From: Syngnathus acus
Lineage: Eukaryota; Chordata; Actinopteri; Syngnathiformes; Syngnathidae
Direction of reading: 5' to 3'
DNA: 64,000 bases
Assembly (NCBI RefSeq): GCF_901709675.1
Contig: NC_051091.1
Coordinates: 5,800,967-5,864,966, forward strand
A model generated the notes under the pieces. The model was not told the origin of the DNA and ran no database searches. It worked only from the letters and a program-made list of their open reading frames with translations. Shown piece by piece: positions 1 to 12,560 of this stretch. A program made the position numbers and the translations under genes. Every line of letters begins with the position of its first letter. The stretch's first letter is position 1.

Positions 1-800
1 TCTTTGGGTAATCTTGGTTTTATAACACTTATAGTAGTTTTTAAATAACGTGTATGCATATATACACCTAAATATTGTTATCCAATATATCCACTGCAAT
101 TTCACATTGGATTGCTGGTTTGAATTTTACTTTTATTATTATTTATTTTTTTTATTTATTTATTTTTTTTTATTTATTTTATTAAATAAACATTTATGGT
201 AAAACTTGTCTGGTGTTTTATTCCTTGTTTTTATATTCGCCAATTAAAACATATAACGTGTGTCGGCTGGCATAACAGTAACGCAGTATGTCACTCACTC
301 GTGAATCTTTGCGAACGAACTTGAAAATGGCGGTGTACCTAATAGAGTGTCCGAATGATGTCACAGATCAAACAGCCAATCAGAAAGTGGGGGTGAGGGC
401 GGGTGTGGCACTTTTCACTTTCAGTTCAGCTTTGACCATGATTTTTCCCTAATGAAGTGGCCTGTGATCAGGTACACTTGAAAATAGCGGTGTACCTAAT
501 AGAGTGTCCGCATGACGTCACAGATCAAACAGCCAATCAGGAGGTGGGGGTGAGGGCGGGTGTGGCACTTTTCACTTAAGCTTTTTCCCTAATGAAGTGG
601 CCTGTGATTAGGTACACCTCATGGACAGGTACACTACATGAGGTAAAAATGAATAAATAAATAAGAAAGTGTAGCGAACGATTCGGTGAAGGATTCTTTT
701 GAACAAATCTTTTGAGTGAACCGATTCTAAAGATTCCGTTCACCCGAGAACTGGAATGCACATCACTAGTACAAAAGAGTGCAGACGGCAAAGCGCTGCC

Positions 801-880
801 AGGTCGAAATAGCCGAGTGGTTAGTGACACGGGCTCTTGCTCCATAGGAATCTGGTTCGATTCCAGGTGTGAGCACATAC
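801..880 (+). repeat. tRNA-like (SINE head-like) segment, left arm
   Basis: An RNA polymerase III A box-like TAGCCGAGTGG (810-820) is followed 44 bases later by a B box GGTTCGATTCC (854-864), the layout of a tRNA or tRNA-derived SINE head (serine/leucine-like). It is embedded in the fold-back arm and has no clean acceptor stem, so it is called a tRNA-derived repeat, not a working tRNA. Confidence 0.6.
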
Positions 881-1139
881 CCAAATGTGATTTTAGAAAA
901 AAAAACTTCGCTTTGTATGCGCACGCAAACAAATGCAAGTATTTATGTGTAAATACATAAGGTGGCCCCACCCCCAAGTTGGCGCCTACCTATGGGGTGC
1001 GGTGAAATCCAATAGTGTAGGGGGCAGGGCGAAGAGAGTTAGGGTTTAAAGCTAGGGTTAGGGTTTCAAAGTTTCAAACTCTAACACTAACCTTAACCCT
1101 AATAACGGGCCACTTTCTTAGGGAAATATCATGGTCAAA

Positions 1140-2035
1140 GGTCATAGGTGTCAAGCTCTAGTCCTTGGGGCCGCATTCCAACATGTTTTCCAAGATCCCC
1201 TCGTTAAGTGCACCTGCGTGAAAAGTTTTAGCTCCTGCAGAACGTGAAAATGACAAAATCTTTTCACGCAGGTGTGTTTAACGAGGGTAACTTGGAAAAC
1301 ATATTGGAACGCAGCCCCGAGGACTAGAGCTTGACACCTGTGACCTTAGACCATGATATTTCCCTATTAAAGTGGCCTGTTATTAGGTACACTTGAAAAT
1401 GGCGGTGTACCTAATGGAGTGTCCGTGTGATTCCCTCGTTAAGTGCACCTGCGTGAAAAGTTTTAGCTCCTGCGGAACGTGAAAGGAGCTAAAACTTTTC
1501 ACGCAGGTGCGCTTAACGAGGGTCACTTGGGAAACATGTTGGAACGCGGCCCCGAGGACTAGAGCTAGACACCTGTGACCTTTGACCATGATATTTCCCT
1601 AATAAAGTGGCCTGTTATTAGGTACACTTGAAAATGGCGGTGTACCTAATGGAGTGTCCGTGTGAGTCCCTCGTTAAGTGCACCTGCGTGAAAAGTTTTA
1701 GCTCCTGCAGAACGTGAAAATGACAAAATCTTTTCACGCAGGTGTGTTTAACGAGGGTAACTTGGAAAACATATTGGAACGCAGCCCCGAGGACTAGAGC
1801 TTGACACCTGTGACCTTAGACCATGATATTTCCCTATTAAAGTGGCCTGTTATTAGGTACACTTGAAAATGGCGGTGTACCTAATGGAGTGTCCGTGTGA
1901 TTCCCTCGTTAAGCGCACCTGCGTGAAAAGTTTTAGCTCCTGCAGAACGTGAAAGTGACCAAAAACTTTTCACGCAGGTGCACTTAACGAGGGAATCTTG
2001 GAAAACATGTTGGAACGCGGCCCCTCGAGGACTGG
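1140..2035. repeat. 235-bp tandem repeat with internal hairpins
   Basis: The phrase GGTACACTTGAAAATGGCGG recurs at 1386, 1621 and 1856, a spacing of 235 bases, with partial units on both sides. Each unit contains a strong hairpin: CCTCGTTAAGTGCACCTGCG with GTGAAAAGTTTTAGCTCC is followed by its own reverse complement (GTTTAACGAGGG end). It forms the centre of the fold-back element. Confidence 0.8.
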
Positions 2036-2309
2036 CGGTCGACAGGCGGTTTAAGTGAAAAGTGCCACACCCGCCCTCACCCCCACTTTCTGATTGGCTG
2101 TTTGATCTGTGACGTCATTCGGACACTCTATTAGGTACACCGCCATTTTTAGGTGGACCTAATAACAGACCAATTCATTAGGGAAAAATCAAAGCTTCAC
2201 GCCAACTTGGGGGTGGGGCCACCTTATGTATTTACACATAAATACTTGCATTTGTTTGCGTACGCATACAAAGTAAAGGTTTTTTTTCTAAGATTTTACT
2301 TAGATATAT

Positions 2310-2385
2310 ATTTACACCTGGAATTGAACCAGGTTCCTACAGAGTGGGAGCCCGTGCCACTAACCAGTCGGCTACCTGGCAGTCT
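2310..2385 (-). repeat. tRNA-like (SINE head-like) segment, right arm
   Basis: Reverse-complement partner of the segment at 801-880. On the minus strand an A box-like TAGCCGACTGG (2374-2364) precedes a B box-like GGTTCAATTCC (2330-2320). The right arm differs from the left at several positions but keeps both boxes. Confidence 0.55.
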
Positions 2386-2989
2386 TTTGCTGTCTGCACT
2401 CATTTGTACTAGTGATGTGCATTCCAGTTTTTTAGAAGGTTCACTCATAAGATTTCTTCAAAAGAATCGTTCACCGAATCATTCGCTACACTTTATTTAT
2501 TTATTTATTTTTACCTCATGTAGTGTACCTGTCCATGAGGTGTTTTTATGTTTTAATTGGCGAATTTAAAAACAAGGAATAAAACACCAGACAAGTTTTA
2601 ACATAAATGTTTATTTTAAATAAATTAATAAATAAATAAATTAATTAATTAATAAATAAATAAAAGTAAATTTCAAACCTGCAATCCAATGTGGAATTGC
2701 AGTAGATAATTGGATAACAATATTTAGGCGTATATATGCATACACGTTATTTAAAAACTACTATAAGTGTTATAAAATCAAGATTACCCCAAGAGAAGCA
2801 TAATCTCCCCGTTGTTGCAGAACGGCGCATCCCTTCATGCAATAAAGTTAGCCGTTAGCTTGGAGAAAACGTGCACAAAAGAAGTGGTGTTTCAGTGAGT
2901 GGTTCTTTCTTTCCTTGGCAAATCGTAAATCTACATTCTGGCTTACATAGTTCACGCCAGGAGAGAGACGCACAAGTTCACTGACTGAT

Positions 2990-3590
2990 CCGTTGATGCA
3001 AGGGAAGGAAGGCAGTTCACCCATTAACTCGTTCACGAACGGGAAAGTCCGGATTCGTTCCCTCACTGATCCGTTCTCGCGATGAACTGGAAATGCAAAT
3101 CACTCACTGACTCGTTCACTCACAGATCCGTTCAGTTGGTAAACGGGAAATGCAATTCACGACTCTTCGTGAACGGGAAGAAGTTACGTCATTTTCTTCT
3201 TCGTTTTGTTTTACGGCGAGCTGGCACCAGTTTCAATGCGCATTACTGACACCTACTGGTTGAAGTCATATGAAATGGAAAAAAAACAACAATCACTTTA
3301 GGAAGTGATTTGTTCACTGAAAAGAATTGTTGTAATATAGAGAAAAATGTGTGCGTTGCCGTTGTCGACATTACCGTCTGTTTACTTGATTGTTTTTTGT
3401 CTGGTGTATTGCTTAGTTGTGTGTGTTATTGAAGTTAAAAAAAATAAAAATAAAATAAACGGACCAGTGTGTGTGGGGGGGGGGGAGTCGATTCGTTGAA
3501 CGATTCGCTTGAACGAGTCTTTTGAGTGAACTGATTCTAAGGATTCAGTTCACTTAAAAGAACAGGAATGCACATCACTACTGCAAGTGA
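2990..3590. repeat. Degenerate dispersed repeats rich in GTTCACT-type motifs
   Basis: Bases ~3488-3580 (GATTCGTTGAACGATTCGC ... GGAATGCACATCACTA) resemble bases ~668-770 of the fold-back arm. Bases ~2990-3190 hold repeated GATCCGTTC and ACTCGTTCACTCAC motifs of the same character. A G-run (3475-3486) lies between. No coding capacity was seen. Confidence 0.5.
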
Positions 3591-4015
3591 TGTAACGTCT
3601 TCATTGCATCCGCCGAGCACGTTTCCCACTCGCATCCAGTTGGGACGCTACAATTGAGCTACTGGGAGACAATTCGGAAACATGTTGAACAGTATAATAT
3701 TGAACAACTAACTTTCGTTTTTTTGTTTTTTTTTAATGAAAATATGGTTATATTTTAGGATGGTGATTAAACCCTCTGTATTATTGCACTTGGTCCATAC
3801 CTTTAAAACTGATACCAACTCCATTGTTTTTGTACACAAAATGTTTTTTGTGGAAAAAAACTCGGGAAGTTCAGTCAAATTGACCGAACGACCTGCGTCG
3901 GTCCAATTTTCAACGCAACTCAAAGGGCCTATGTAATGCCTCTTGTTTAACCCAAATTATATTAATTTCATTACTGTACTTTAGCGCAGTTTTATTTTGT
4001 TATGGGTGGGGGGGG

Positions 4016-4072
4016 GGGGGCAACACAGTGGTGAGCATATCTGCCTCACAGTTCTGAGATTTGGGGTTCAGA
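4016..4072 (+). repeat. Fragment of a fish tRNA-derived SINE
   Basis: The string CAACACAGTGGTGAGCATAT followed by CTGCCTCACAGTTCTGAGA and GGGGTTCAGAG resembles the head of a tRNA-derived SINE abundant in several teleosts, from memory of the consensus. It is preceded by a poly-G tract. It is only a fragment. Confidence 0.4.
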
Positions 4073-4627
4073 GAGTTTTTTTTTCTTTCATTCGAAGTAG
4101 AGTTGCACAGTTCTGCAAAATCTGCATTCTGAAATATAACCACCAGAGGGAGACACCAACCAGATTATTATTTTTTAACTTCAGCGGAGCACCATTGCAT
4201 GGTGTTTAACAATACGAGATCAAATATGCCATTATAACGGTGTCAAACACATTTTATTTCGTTAGATTCACAATACCGTATGTTTCGGGGAATCCGGATT
4301 TAGAAAGTAAAATTCCTTCCACAGTTTGGTTCTAGCTACAGGTGCTTCTGCTCGACCAACAAGTAAGCTGCATCTGTTCGATTTAGTTAACAACTAGATA
4401 TTAATGCGACAGTGACTGCTCTATATGCAATGGTCTGTGCTTTATATGTTAATGTCATTCAGTTAAACCACGCAATTCACCTGCAGTTTAGAAGTGTGTG
4501 CTGTTTTATTATTATTATTATTATATACAATTAGGTCTGTTAGGAGCGTGACTGCTGTTTCTTTAAAGGCCACTCTGTCCGTGGCTTGTTGCCTAGAAGC
4601 TTCATTTCCTATTTCCCTTGCAGCCAC

Positions 4628-4755
4628 ATGGACCGAGCTCCACCACCACACACAAGCACACGGAGCGCAACTTTGACGGAAGCTCACGCCGAGGACTTTT
4701 TCTCCTCCCTCCAGGACGAGACAAGCTCTCGACGGATGTCCTCTGACAAGCCAAG
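4628..4755 (+). CDS. tacc1: Possible alternative first coding exon of TACC1 (1a)
   Basis: An ATG at 4628 opens a frame of 42 codons plus 2 bases (starts MDRAPPPHTS) that ends at a donor CCAAG|GTAGGG after 4755. The phase (2) is exactly that needed to join the shared TACC1 exon 2 at 15779, giving ...[11 protein letters not shown] good polypyrimidine tract and AG (TTTCCCTTGCAG) lie a few bases before the ATG, so the exon may have a further non-coding exon upstream. I do not recognise the peptide from known TACC1 isoforms, so membership rests on phase and position only. If it is real, the intron to exon 2 contains the whole AGGF1 gene. Confidence 0.3.
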
Positions 4756-7096
4756 GTAGGGGCTATTGGCACTTGATTTGGCTACACAAGCTAGATGTGA
4801 TGCCTTCTGGTTCTGATGTGATTACTTTTGGGCATCAACACCATCCACTGCATGGACTGTTGGTAATGCTTTTTCGAGAATGTGGGAGCTGTTCTATTTT
4901 GTTTTCACACAAAGCTTCTTTTCATGAAGCTATAATTCCCTTGACTAGTTGACCCAGTTTATATGCATGTGTTTATTAGCTGACTGGACACTGACAGGTA
5001 ACTGCAGGACAAAAGTGCAGTAGAACTTGAGCAAGTTCTACTTGGGCTGTATAAACAGGATGCTCCTCTGGCGCATACACACATTCAGATGCTTTTGTTG
5101 AATGAACAGGCAAACTGTGACTGCATCATGTGGGCGAGTGTGCCGCTGAGGTTTCTGGAGTCTTTTCTGGGAAGATGAGGTCACAGCTAGGGAGACACAC
5201 CCTGAAGCTCAGACACACTCGCTTACTCATAGCAACTAAAGCCAAGTTTTCTACAGTAGCCATACATACTAGAATGTGTGTTTAGAATGTGCATAACATA
5301 AATGCAAAAAGATTTTTACACTCATGTGCCATGGTTTGCTGTTTAACACTTAATTTCACCAATCAAAGTTCTATGAATAAAAACTTCCATTGGGCTTTAT
5401 TAGGAATAAACAAACGATCGCTGGAATGTAGCTGGAATGAGAAACGTTTCCTCTCAGCGTCCCAAAAAAAGGATGAAAACATGTGACCTCCGAAGCTTTA
5501 AACCTCGACGCCCTCCCTTCCACTTCCTGCCCACCTCATTCAAATGCTCAAGTACTGAATTCTCTGTAGACTTCAGACTCTCGACTGGATGGCCAATTGA
5601 CAGCCACAATCTCTCCCTTTTCTCTCTTTTTCTCCCTCTTTCTTGCGCTCTGTCTCAGGGTTGTACTGTATATTCTAAAACTGCAATATCACCATTCACC
5701 ACTGGATGGCAATGTTTGGTTGCGCTTGCATTGAGTCTTACACTGTCCTATTACTACGAAGGTCTAATTTATTTTGTGGCTGAGGGTCAACATAGTCCTG
5801 CATAATAAATTTTTGACTGAGTTGATTTTTGTAAAAAAAAAAAAATAAAAAAAATAAAAAAGGAAAAGACAACAATTATTGCCCTATATTGGCTAGTGAC
5901 CTGTTCAGGGTCATCCAAAGACGATTTCGATAGAATAGTTTGAAATTTCAGGATTCAGTTCTGCAGTGACAGCAGAAACTTCCCCCCGCCCTCTTCTATT
6001 TGTAGCCTTTTGTCATCTCTTGGTGGATGTCAGTGCCCACATGACCCGTGTTGTGAGTCTGCTGCTGACTGTGCTGTCATGTTTTGTTGATGGCTCTCTC
6101 CCATATTGTAACACATACTGACCATGGTGGTCATAGAACAGATAAGGAAAATGTAATTTTTTTGTGTGTTTTATTGATTAAAAAAATGTTTCAATGTCTT
6201 TCAGCAGTGGCACTGGACTTATCAGTGGAATATAACTTGATGACAGAGTACTCTGTTATCTGGAGACGCTCATCTACTTTGTCTCGCACGACAACACTGC
6301 CCCTTGTCTGGTTGGGGGTGCGTATGTGACGCTATGTGTGGTATGAAAATGACCCTGCTTTTTCTACATGACCTTTGAGCTGCGTTATTCCTCAAAGCTA
6401 AGAATTAAGACACCCCAGAGATATTTTGGAGTTGTAAAAACCTGTGCAAGACATAAGCGCATACTGATTTTTAATTATAAAATAGTTTGTGCTCCAGCAG
6501 ACATGCAAAATTGCCTCAGGAAGTCAGACATTATTACTTAGAGGTGTCAAATGAATCCTTTTGACTTTGTTAGTCAAACTGCACAGCAATAGCTTCCGGG
6601 GCTGGGATAAACCATCTCCGGCAACAAAAGATGGTTATTCAACCAGTTCTATCAGCTGATGTCGTCCCGAAGGAATCATCTTACAACATAATTCACTGTA
6701 AAGAGTCTGTAGAACAGACACTTATTGTTCCGGAAATGTCTGAAACTGGTCAATCCAGATCCAACCCAAGACACAGGCAGCCATCACCAAACAAGAAAAA
6801 AAAAAAAAAATCACTTTTAATCTTGTGAGTCACGTCAAGGCTGTCAGGCAAGTGTGGCCATGGTCCCGCCCATGTTTAACAGTAATATGTTTATTTGCCA
6901 CACATACGACTGAGATAAGGGAGGAGACTCGGGAAGGCGATTGTTTGAGGGAGGGAGGGAGCAAGTCACCTGTCAAGTGTCAGAGAGTTCTGAGAGCAGC
7001 TTTGGGCGGCGTCAAGCAGCATAGAAGCGCACGTCAGTCTCAAGTCAGGAAAAGCGGAGCTTACGTCCATGTTGGTTGGACGACAGCGAGATCAAA

Positions 7097-7164
7097 ATGG
7101 GAGGCACGATAAGTCAGAAGAGCACGGCGGGTCCCAGCGGCAAGACTCTCACTAACAGTGCCAC
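7097..7164 (+). CDS. tacc1: Probable alternative first coding exon of TACC1 (1b), N-myristoylation-type
   Basis: The exon begins ATGGGAGGCACG and encodes MGGTISQKSTAGPSGKTLTN plus SA and two bases, ending at donor GCCAC|GTGAGT. It is phase 2, so it joins exon 2 (15779) as ...SATSDSDGHF. The start MGGTIS fits the consensus for N-terminal myristoylation (Gly at 2, Ser at 6). From memory, mammalian TACC1 also has a short isoform beginning MGG, which supports the call. The preceding ~150 bases are GA-rich 5' leader-like sequence without an ATG in strong context. The exon lies just downstream (in + orientation) of the 3' end of AGGF1 on the other strand. Confidence 0.5.
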
Positions 7165-7756
7165 GTGAGTCTTTTCGGTCACCTTGACGCTTGTTTCATA
7201 TGCTGAACCTCATTCGAATGGTCTTACTTTGCATTATCACTTCATTTATTTCAATGAGACCGCAATTCTTCCACTTTACAGACTTAAGTCACATTACTTG
7301 TGGCTGTCCTGATATTGATCAGTACTACCTTAGTGTGTGTGTGACCGAGCAGTTTGACTGAGCACATGCAACCATTCGCACACCCTCAGCAAGACTTCAA
7401 ACAAACACAGACATGAAGCACACCAGCTGACCGCTACGTGTGTGCAAATAACCCGACAATAAATGCAAAACGTTTCATCATATTACTTCTAATAATACAC
7501 AGTACATTATCACTGTCATGTGTTCATGTGACTTCTGTAGAACTTGTCTCCTAAGTGTTGACTGTGCAACATCTAAGCGTGTCTTCGGTTATCTCCTCTC
7601 ATTCCAGTATGACCTCAGAACCTCAGTGTGTCAATATTTGCTTCGAGCGCTAAGTGGAAGTTCTGCACTGCAGCTAGTTGGACCCTCACACTGAGTTCTT
7701 CTCTTTCACAAAGCAGTATTTCAAAGATGTGTGTCTTCCAAATCCGTCTGCTCTGA

Positions 7757-10700
7757 TTAACTTTGGGTCTCTGGATGAGCCTCGGCGTGAGGGCCGGCAG
7801 CTTCAGGCTCCGCTTTGACCCAAGCTTTGGGGGAGGCACACTGTGTTTTGGATGATGGCGCATCTGCCTGGCACGAGTCAGCAAATCTCTCGCGAGCCTT
7901 CTCCCAGTTCTTCTGGGATTTGGTTCTGGTCAGAGAGGCGTCGTCCACAGACAGGGCAGTGCACGCTCCCAGTCCTGATTGGGCCTTTCGGATTTTAAGC
8001 TGAATCTGAAGGAAGAAGTAGCAGTAGCAGAATATCAATAAACAAATCTTTGGGTATCCAAATCAAACAGAAATGTGAGCCAATCTCTTACCGGATCTTT
8101 CATTCCAGTTCCCTCTTTACCCAGCCCTTCTCCTTTCTTCCAGCCCATCTTTTCCAACATCTTCCTTCCTTTATTGACCTCGCTGATCTCCCTTTGAGAG
8201 CACAACATTCAAAATAAGTCATGGAGCCACATTTGGCTTTCCCACAAGTTGCAGTTTGTGAATGGAAACTTACACATGAACAGAAGCAGGGGCGTCATCT
8301 TGTTGGAAAAGACCCTCGCTGCCCACAGTCTGGCGTCGAGACTCAGCTCGGTCCTTATACTTTGGATTTCTCAGGGCTTTGCCATCTTCGAACTCGTTAC
8401 TCTGTTAACGGCAAAAGTAGTTGAAATGGTGTACAAAATGAGAATGGTCAAATAGACGTAGCACCATTTTACCTGGAGGCCATATTTGGCCTTCATGGAT
8501 TTGAGCTCTTTCTGTCTCAGCACTTCTTTATCCTCTTTGGTTAGAGTTGGTCCTATGGGGAAATACAGCGATTCAAACAAATGGATATGATTTGAAAGAG
8601 AAAATAAGTTTCTCCAGATAGGAAAAAAGCTCACCTAGCGTCTCCTCTTTCTTGTGCTTGCTGAGGTGAGCCATCACTTGGCCAGGCTCACAGCCATCAC
8701 ACGTATCGGTCCCTGCGTGGATGTGGAAGGACAACACCGTGTCTCCCATCTTCACCTCGTCGCCGTGAGTCAGTGGGAGTGGCTCACACTTGATTTTGGG
8801 CTGTGGACAGACGGCAGTGAACAAGTGGTGGTGTCTTTTATTTGCTGAGAAATTCATTAATTCGCTGTTAAGCACCATCTCGTGGCGTCTTGATACCCAA
8901 AAACTACAGCAAACTGAAGGGAGGAGCTTCATTTAGTCAGGCGACAGCTTTGTTTAGTAGACAAACTGCTCTACTGCCACCTTGTGGCATCTAAAGGTAG
9001 TTGCCAACCTTTGCGTACGGGCGTCTCTTTTCGTTATTTGCTGCAGGGCTTAGTCCCTGTCGTGTTATCTTTAAAGCCCCATAAAAAACTTATGGCTATA
9101 AATCGCAGATCTGCACCTGTAAGATTCTGTTGCCATTGATAACCGTTCCGTTCTGACTTCCCTGGTCCACGATCATGTAGCTCTGCAGCTGCTGGTCAAA
9201 GTACACCTCAGCATGCAACTAGGAGCAATCAAACAATTGTCAAACATCAATTTCATCATTGTAAATTCTGCTGTCATTCAAAAGGCTGAACCATACCTTG
9301 CTGACCCCCATTTCTGGTATCTGAATTGCATGATCCATGTCTTTCTCTCTGCAACAGACAGAAAATTCATATTTTTGTAACAAGGCGCGCATCTCCTTGG
9401 GTTTTGCTTTAAGTCTAAGTGATTGTTTCCCTCTTGTTAATGAGACAGAACACACCTGCCAATGGTGGACGCAGAGTCAGCTGTGATGATAAACAACGTT
9501 CCAACCTGCAGCACCGGAGATCGGACCACGGTGACTCTCACGCAGGGTGGCCACAGCTCTGAGAAAACAAAAAGAAACAAAGTGATGCATGAGAGTTTAG
9601 AAGTTTTTTTTTTTTTTTTAAAATCACCTACTGAAGTGGCACATCAACAACACCACACTAAACTCATCCAGGCAGTGTGGGTCCAAGTGACCTGACCTCA
9701 CTTATGAGGTCTTCCTGGTTCCTGTCAGTGGACTTAAAGGTGCCTGCCGCAAGTGCCGAAGTAGCTCGTCGCTAGCTCACCTGCCCGACACTGAGTCTCC
9801 ATCTCGGACTCCGGGCTGTGGTTGCAAGGTGAACTCCGAGAAGGCGATGCAGAAGGCGGAGACTCCCACTGCTCCTTCTCCGACTCAGTGAGCTCCCCTT
9901 CCTCAGCCTCGCTGTTCCCCGCCAAGTCGGTGCTCCGAGTTGGGGATCTTCGGTCCTTCTTGTGCGACGACGACTTGGATCGCTTCTTTTTCTTCTTTGA
10001 TCTTTTCTTCTCATCATGGCTTGAACCACTTTTATGCTTCTTTCTCTTGGAGGAGGAGGACTTGTCTCTCTCCCCCCGCCGTTTGGAGTCTCTCTCGCGC
10101 GGCTCGGGACTACGAGATCGTCTTCTTGATTTTCGGGACTCCCGCCTTGATTGATGCTCTTCTTCATCCGACTTGAACTCATCATATGCATACTCCTGCC
10201 ATAATATATTTAGCAATTAGATTGTCCAATGAGATTCACTGATAGGAAGACTGCTGGCTTTTGGAGATCCTCGCCTTTGAAACCAGATTTTAAACCTAAC
10301 GTGATATCAATCTTTTTACATTCTTGCCAGGAATCTCAGCAATCGCGTGTTAATATGACACCACTATATTTGGAAGACCCTGCAAATTAATTAACGAGCT
10401 AACAAATCGCCACATCCTGTTTTATAAATGCATTTTCAGGTGGTGTGACAAGAAATGCATGACTATAACTTTGATGCTCGTGTTGGTCATTGAAAATATG
10501 TACCTCTGTGGCAAGCAGTGTTCCAGTTTGAGAAAATCTTCATATTAGCCAACGAGTTAGTCAGCTCGTGTACCTGGGTCGAAGGAATAGTCTTTTAGTC
10601 AGCTAGCCTCGCGTTTTGACACACAGGGAAGACGGCATGATTTAAAGACTGAGACCGAAAGGCAATCCTAAGAATGTAAATGGTCCGTTTGCGATGGTCA

Positions 10701-12157
10701 CTCAAAAGCCAGCAGTCAACTCGTATTTATTGTGCCCAGACGTTAGATCGCTCACTCACCTTATCACTGTACAGTGTGTTTTTCTTCCCACCTCTCTTGA
10801 ACCATTTGCCTTTCTTTTCATTCATACAATCATCTTGGTCACCAGTCTGCGCAGCAGAAACCTCAACTTTGGAATGAAACTGGTACCGTCCACTTTCTGC
10901 GTCGTAATAGTAGTAAAAGCCCGTGCTGGAATCGTAGTAGAGCTGGCTGACCTGAGGCGAGAATCATGCGTAGCCAAATGAGTCGAACCAAAGATGCAAC
11001 GTGTTAGTGACAGAGGATGGATTTTCCACTGCCATGACTTAAGTTCCAACTATGTCACCAGTGGGTAAAATCATAATTGAGTCAATTGAACCCATGGATC
11101 GTAAATTCTAGCATCGAAACATTTTACGAACCGAGTCATAATAGAAGCCAGTGCTGTGGTCATAGTACATGCCAGTTGTCTCGTCGAAGACAAAGCCGGT
11201 CTGTGTCATGGCCTCCTCAGCGGTAGCTCTTAGCATGTCGGCAATGGATGCTGCATCACCCGCCTAAGAGAAACATGGGATTGTTTTCTCGGAAAATCTA
11301 TTTGAGTAATATTAAATGAGCATTCTTGAGGCACATGCACACACCTCTGTTGTGACTCCCACACTGCTATCGGGTTGAGCAGACACATCCGCAGTTGTGT
11401 CTGCTGTAGTGTCTGCCGGCTCCACTGTTGCAACCTCTGCCGAGTCACCTCCACCAGTCGCAGCCACCGCTTGAGTGGTCTCCAGACTTTCCTGGGAGTC
11501 CGCAGCCACGCTCTTCTGAGCGTAGTCACCGTAGTAGTAGTTATAATAGTCTGGAAAGAAAAAGAACACCAATTGAGACCATTTATTAACCCTTGGGGAT
11601 TAGCCAATTACTAAGTATAAAGATATAACGATACCTGTTTCAGTCCAAACATATTCTTCGGTCTGAGTTTCAACATGAACTTTCTCTTTGTTTTTTTTCT
11701 TCCACTCATGAATCTCTGCACTTAGTTGATCCACCTGCAATTGGATCATTGCAAATATCAATTGTGCGCGTTTGTGATAAAGATAAGAACGAGTTTGGAC
11801 TCATATGAGGTGTGTTCAAATTTATAAACCGTATAGAATTATAAACATCGGTCTGTGATGTACTGGAAGTTCTATATTCACAAAAACAAACAATTGGGTA
11901 TGTGTAGTATCTCAGCCAGTGTCAACCAAAACGGATTTTTGTCAGCTTGTGAACGGAATGCAAATTCGAACCTGTTTCCTCAAATCCTCGTTGTAGCTCT
12001 CTGTGCTCCTCTGCAGTCTCTCGGAATGGCTCAGTTGCTTCTGCAACTTGGCCAGTTCGGCTTTGCACTCCTTCAGCTCCTCTTTCAACGACTCCACCTG
12101 AAGACGCAGCTCGGCTACTTCACACCCGCTGTCTTTCTCTCCTTCTTCGTCCTCCAT
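7757..12157 (-). CDS. aggf1: AGGF1, angiogenic factor with G-patch and FHA domains 1
   Basis: Fourteen coding exons give 736 codons (human ~714): 12157-11972, 11734-11635, 11550-11345, 11263-11132, 10951-10760, 10195-9781, 9558-9456, 9348-9297, 9218-9117, 8800-8635, 8552-8473, 8401-8274, 8191-8092, 8005-7757; every junction keeps phase. Domains in order: N-terminal coiled coil (~12-60); tyrosine-rich OCRE-type repeats (~165-235, e.g. GMYYDHSTGFYYDS); an Arg/Ser/Lys-rich stretch and an acidic EAEEGELTESE segment (~272-405); FHA domain (~411-540) with GREKDM and DQGSQNGTVING; G-patch (~625-672) with MGWKKGEGLGK. In mammals AGGF1 is a nuclear/secreted factor tied to vascular development and splicing. 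The start is the only ATG, preceded by an acceptor (TCCATTCTAG), so the 5' UTR is spliced. It lies antisense within a TACC1 intron if the upstream TACC1 exons are real. Confidence 0.95.
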
Positions 12158-12560
12158 GCTCCTCTAGAATGGAAAGGATTATATTTGCACCGTGCACGTG
12201 GACAACGAAAATAAAGAACGTAGGAGTAGTGGATGTAATAAGCCAGTAGGTAGCACGTATTAATGACGTGGACAACATACAGTGTTTGCATAAGTGCCGT
12301 CTCACCGTTTGCGTCGTTTTCGCCTCGCTTTAAACCGTGTCTTTCCAAACCCCACGGCACGTGAGCCAACCTGAAAGTTGAACATAAATATCGTGTAACT
12401 AGCCCGCAATCTCAACACACCCGAGTACATGTTTGATTACAATTAGACAGTTACAATGAAAACCGTGAAGATGTGGACAGACAACGCTGTACGCGACCGC
12501 CATTAACTACCAGAAAACAAACCACCCACACCGGAAACTATTCTTTTTCGCGGTTGGCGG
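12158..12560 (-). promoter_or_regulatory. AGGF1 5' UTR exon and promoter region
   Basis: On the minus strand a non-coding exon ends at 12306 with donor GCAAACG|GTGAG, then an intron runs to the acceptor just before the AGGF1 ATG. Upstream (12460-12560) the sequence becomes CpG-richer and has ETS-type CCGGAA/TTCCGG motifs (near 12530 and 12568), as in housekeeping promoters. No TATA box was seen. The exact transcription start cannot be fixed. Confidence 0.5.

Larger units (their letters stand above)
1..2802. repeat. Composite fold-back (inverted-repeat) element
   Basis: The first ~250 bases and bases ~610-1000 are matched, as reverse complement, by bases ~2050-2802. The outermost match runs right to the window edge (starts TCTTTGGGTAATC; the other arm ends GATTACCCCAAGAGA), so the element may begin just outside. 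Each arm holds an outer AT-rich part, a block resembling a tRNA, and an inner block with a GGCGGTGTACCTAATAGAGTG motif. The left arm carries an extra tandem copy of the inner block (about 317-420 and 471-578). No transposase reading frame is visible between the arms. It is best read as a non-autonomous fold-back/MITE-like repeat or a nested set of repeats. The family is not recognised. Confidence 0.75.

Noticed and set aside
801-880. Functional tRNA gene
   Set aside because: A and B boxes are present but no clean acceptor stem or T-run terminator, and a mirrored copy lies in the opposite arm of a repeat.
9822-10176. Plus-strand frames across the AGGF1 RS-rich exon
   Set aside because: Low-complexity antisense of the Arg/Ser/Lys-rich coding exon.
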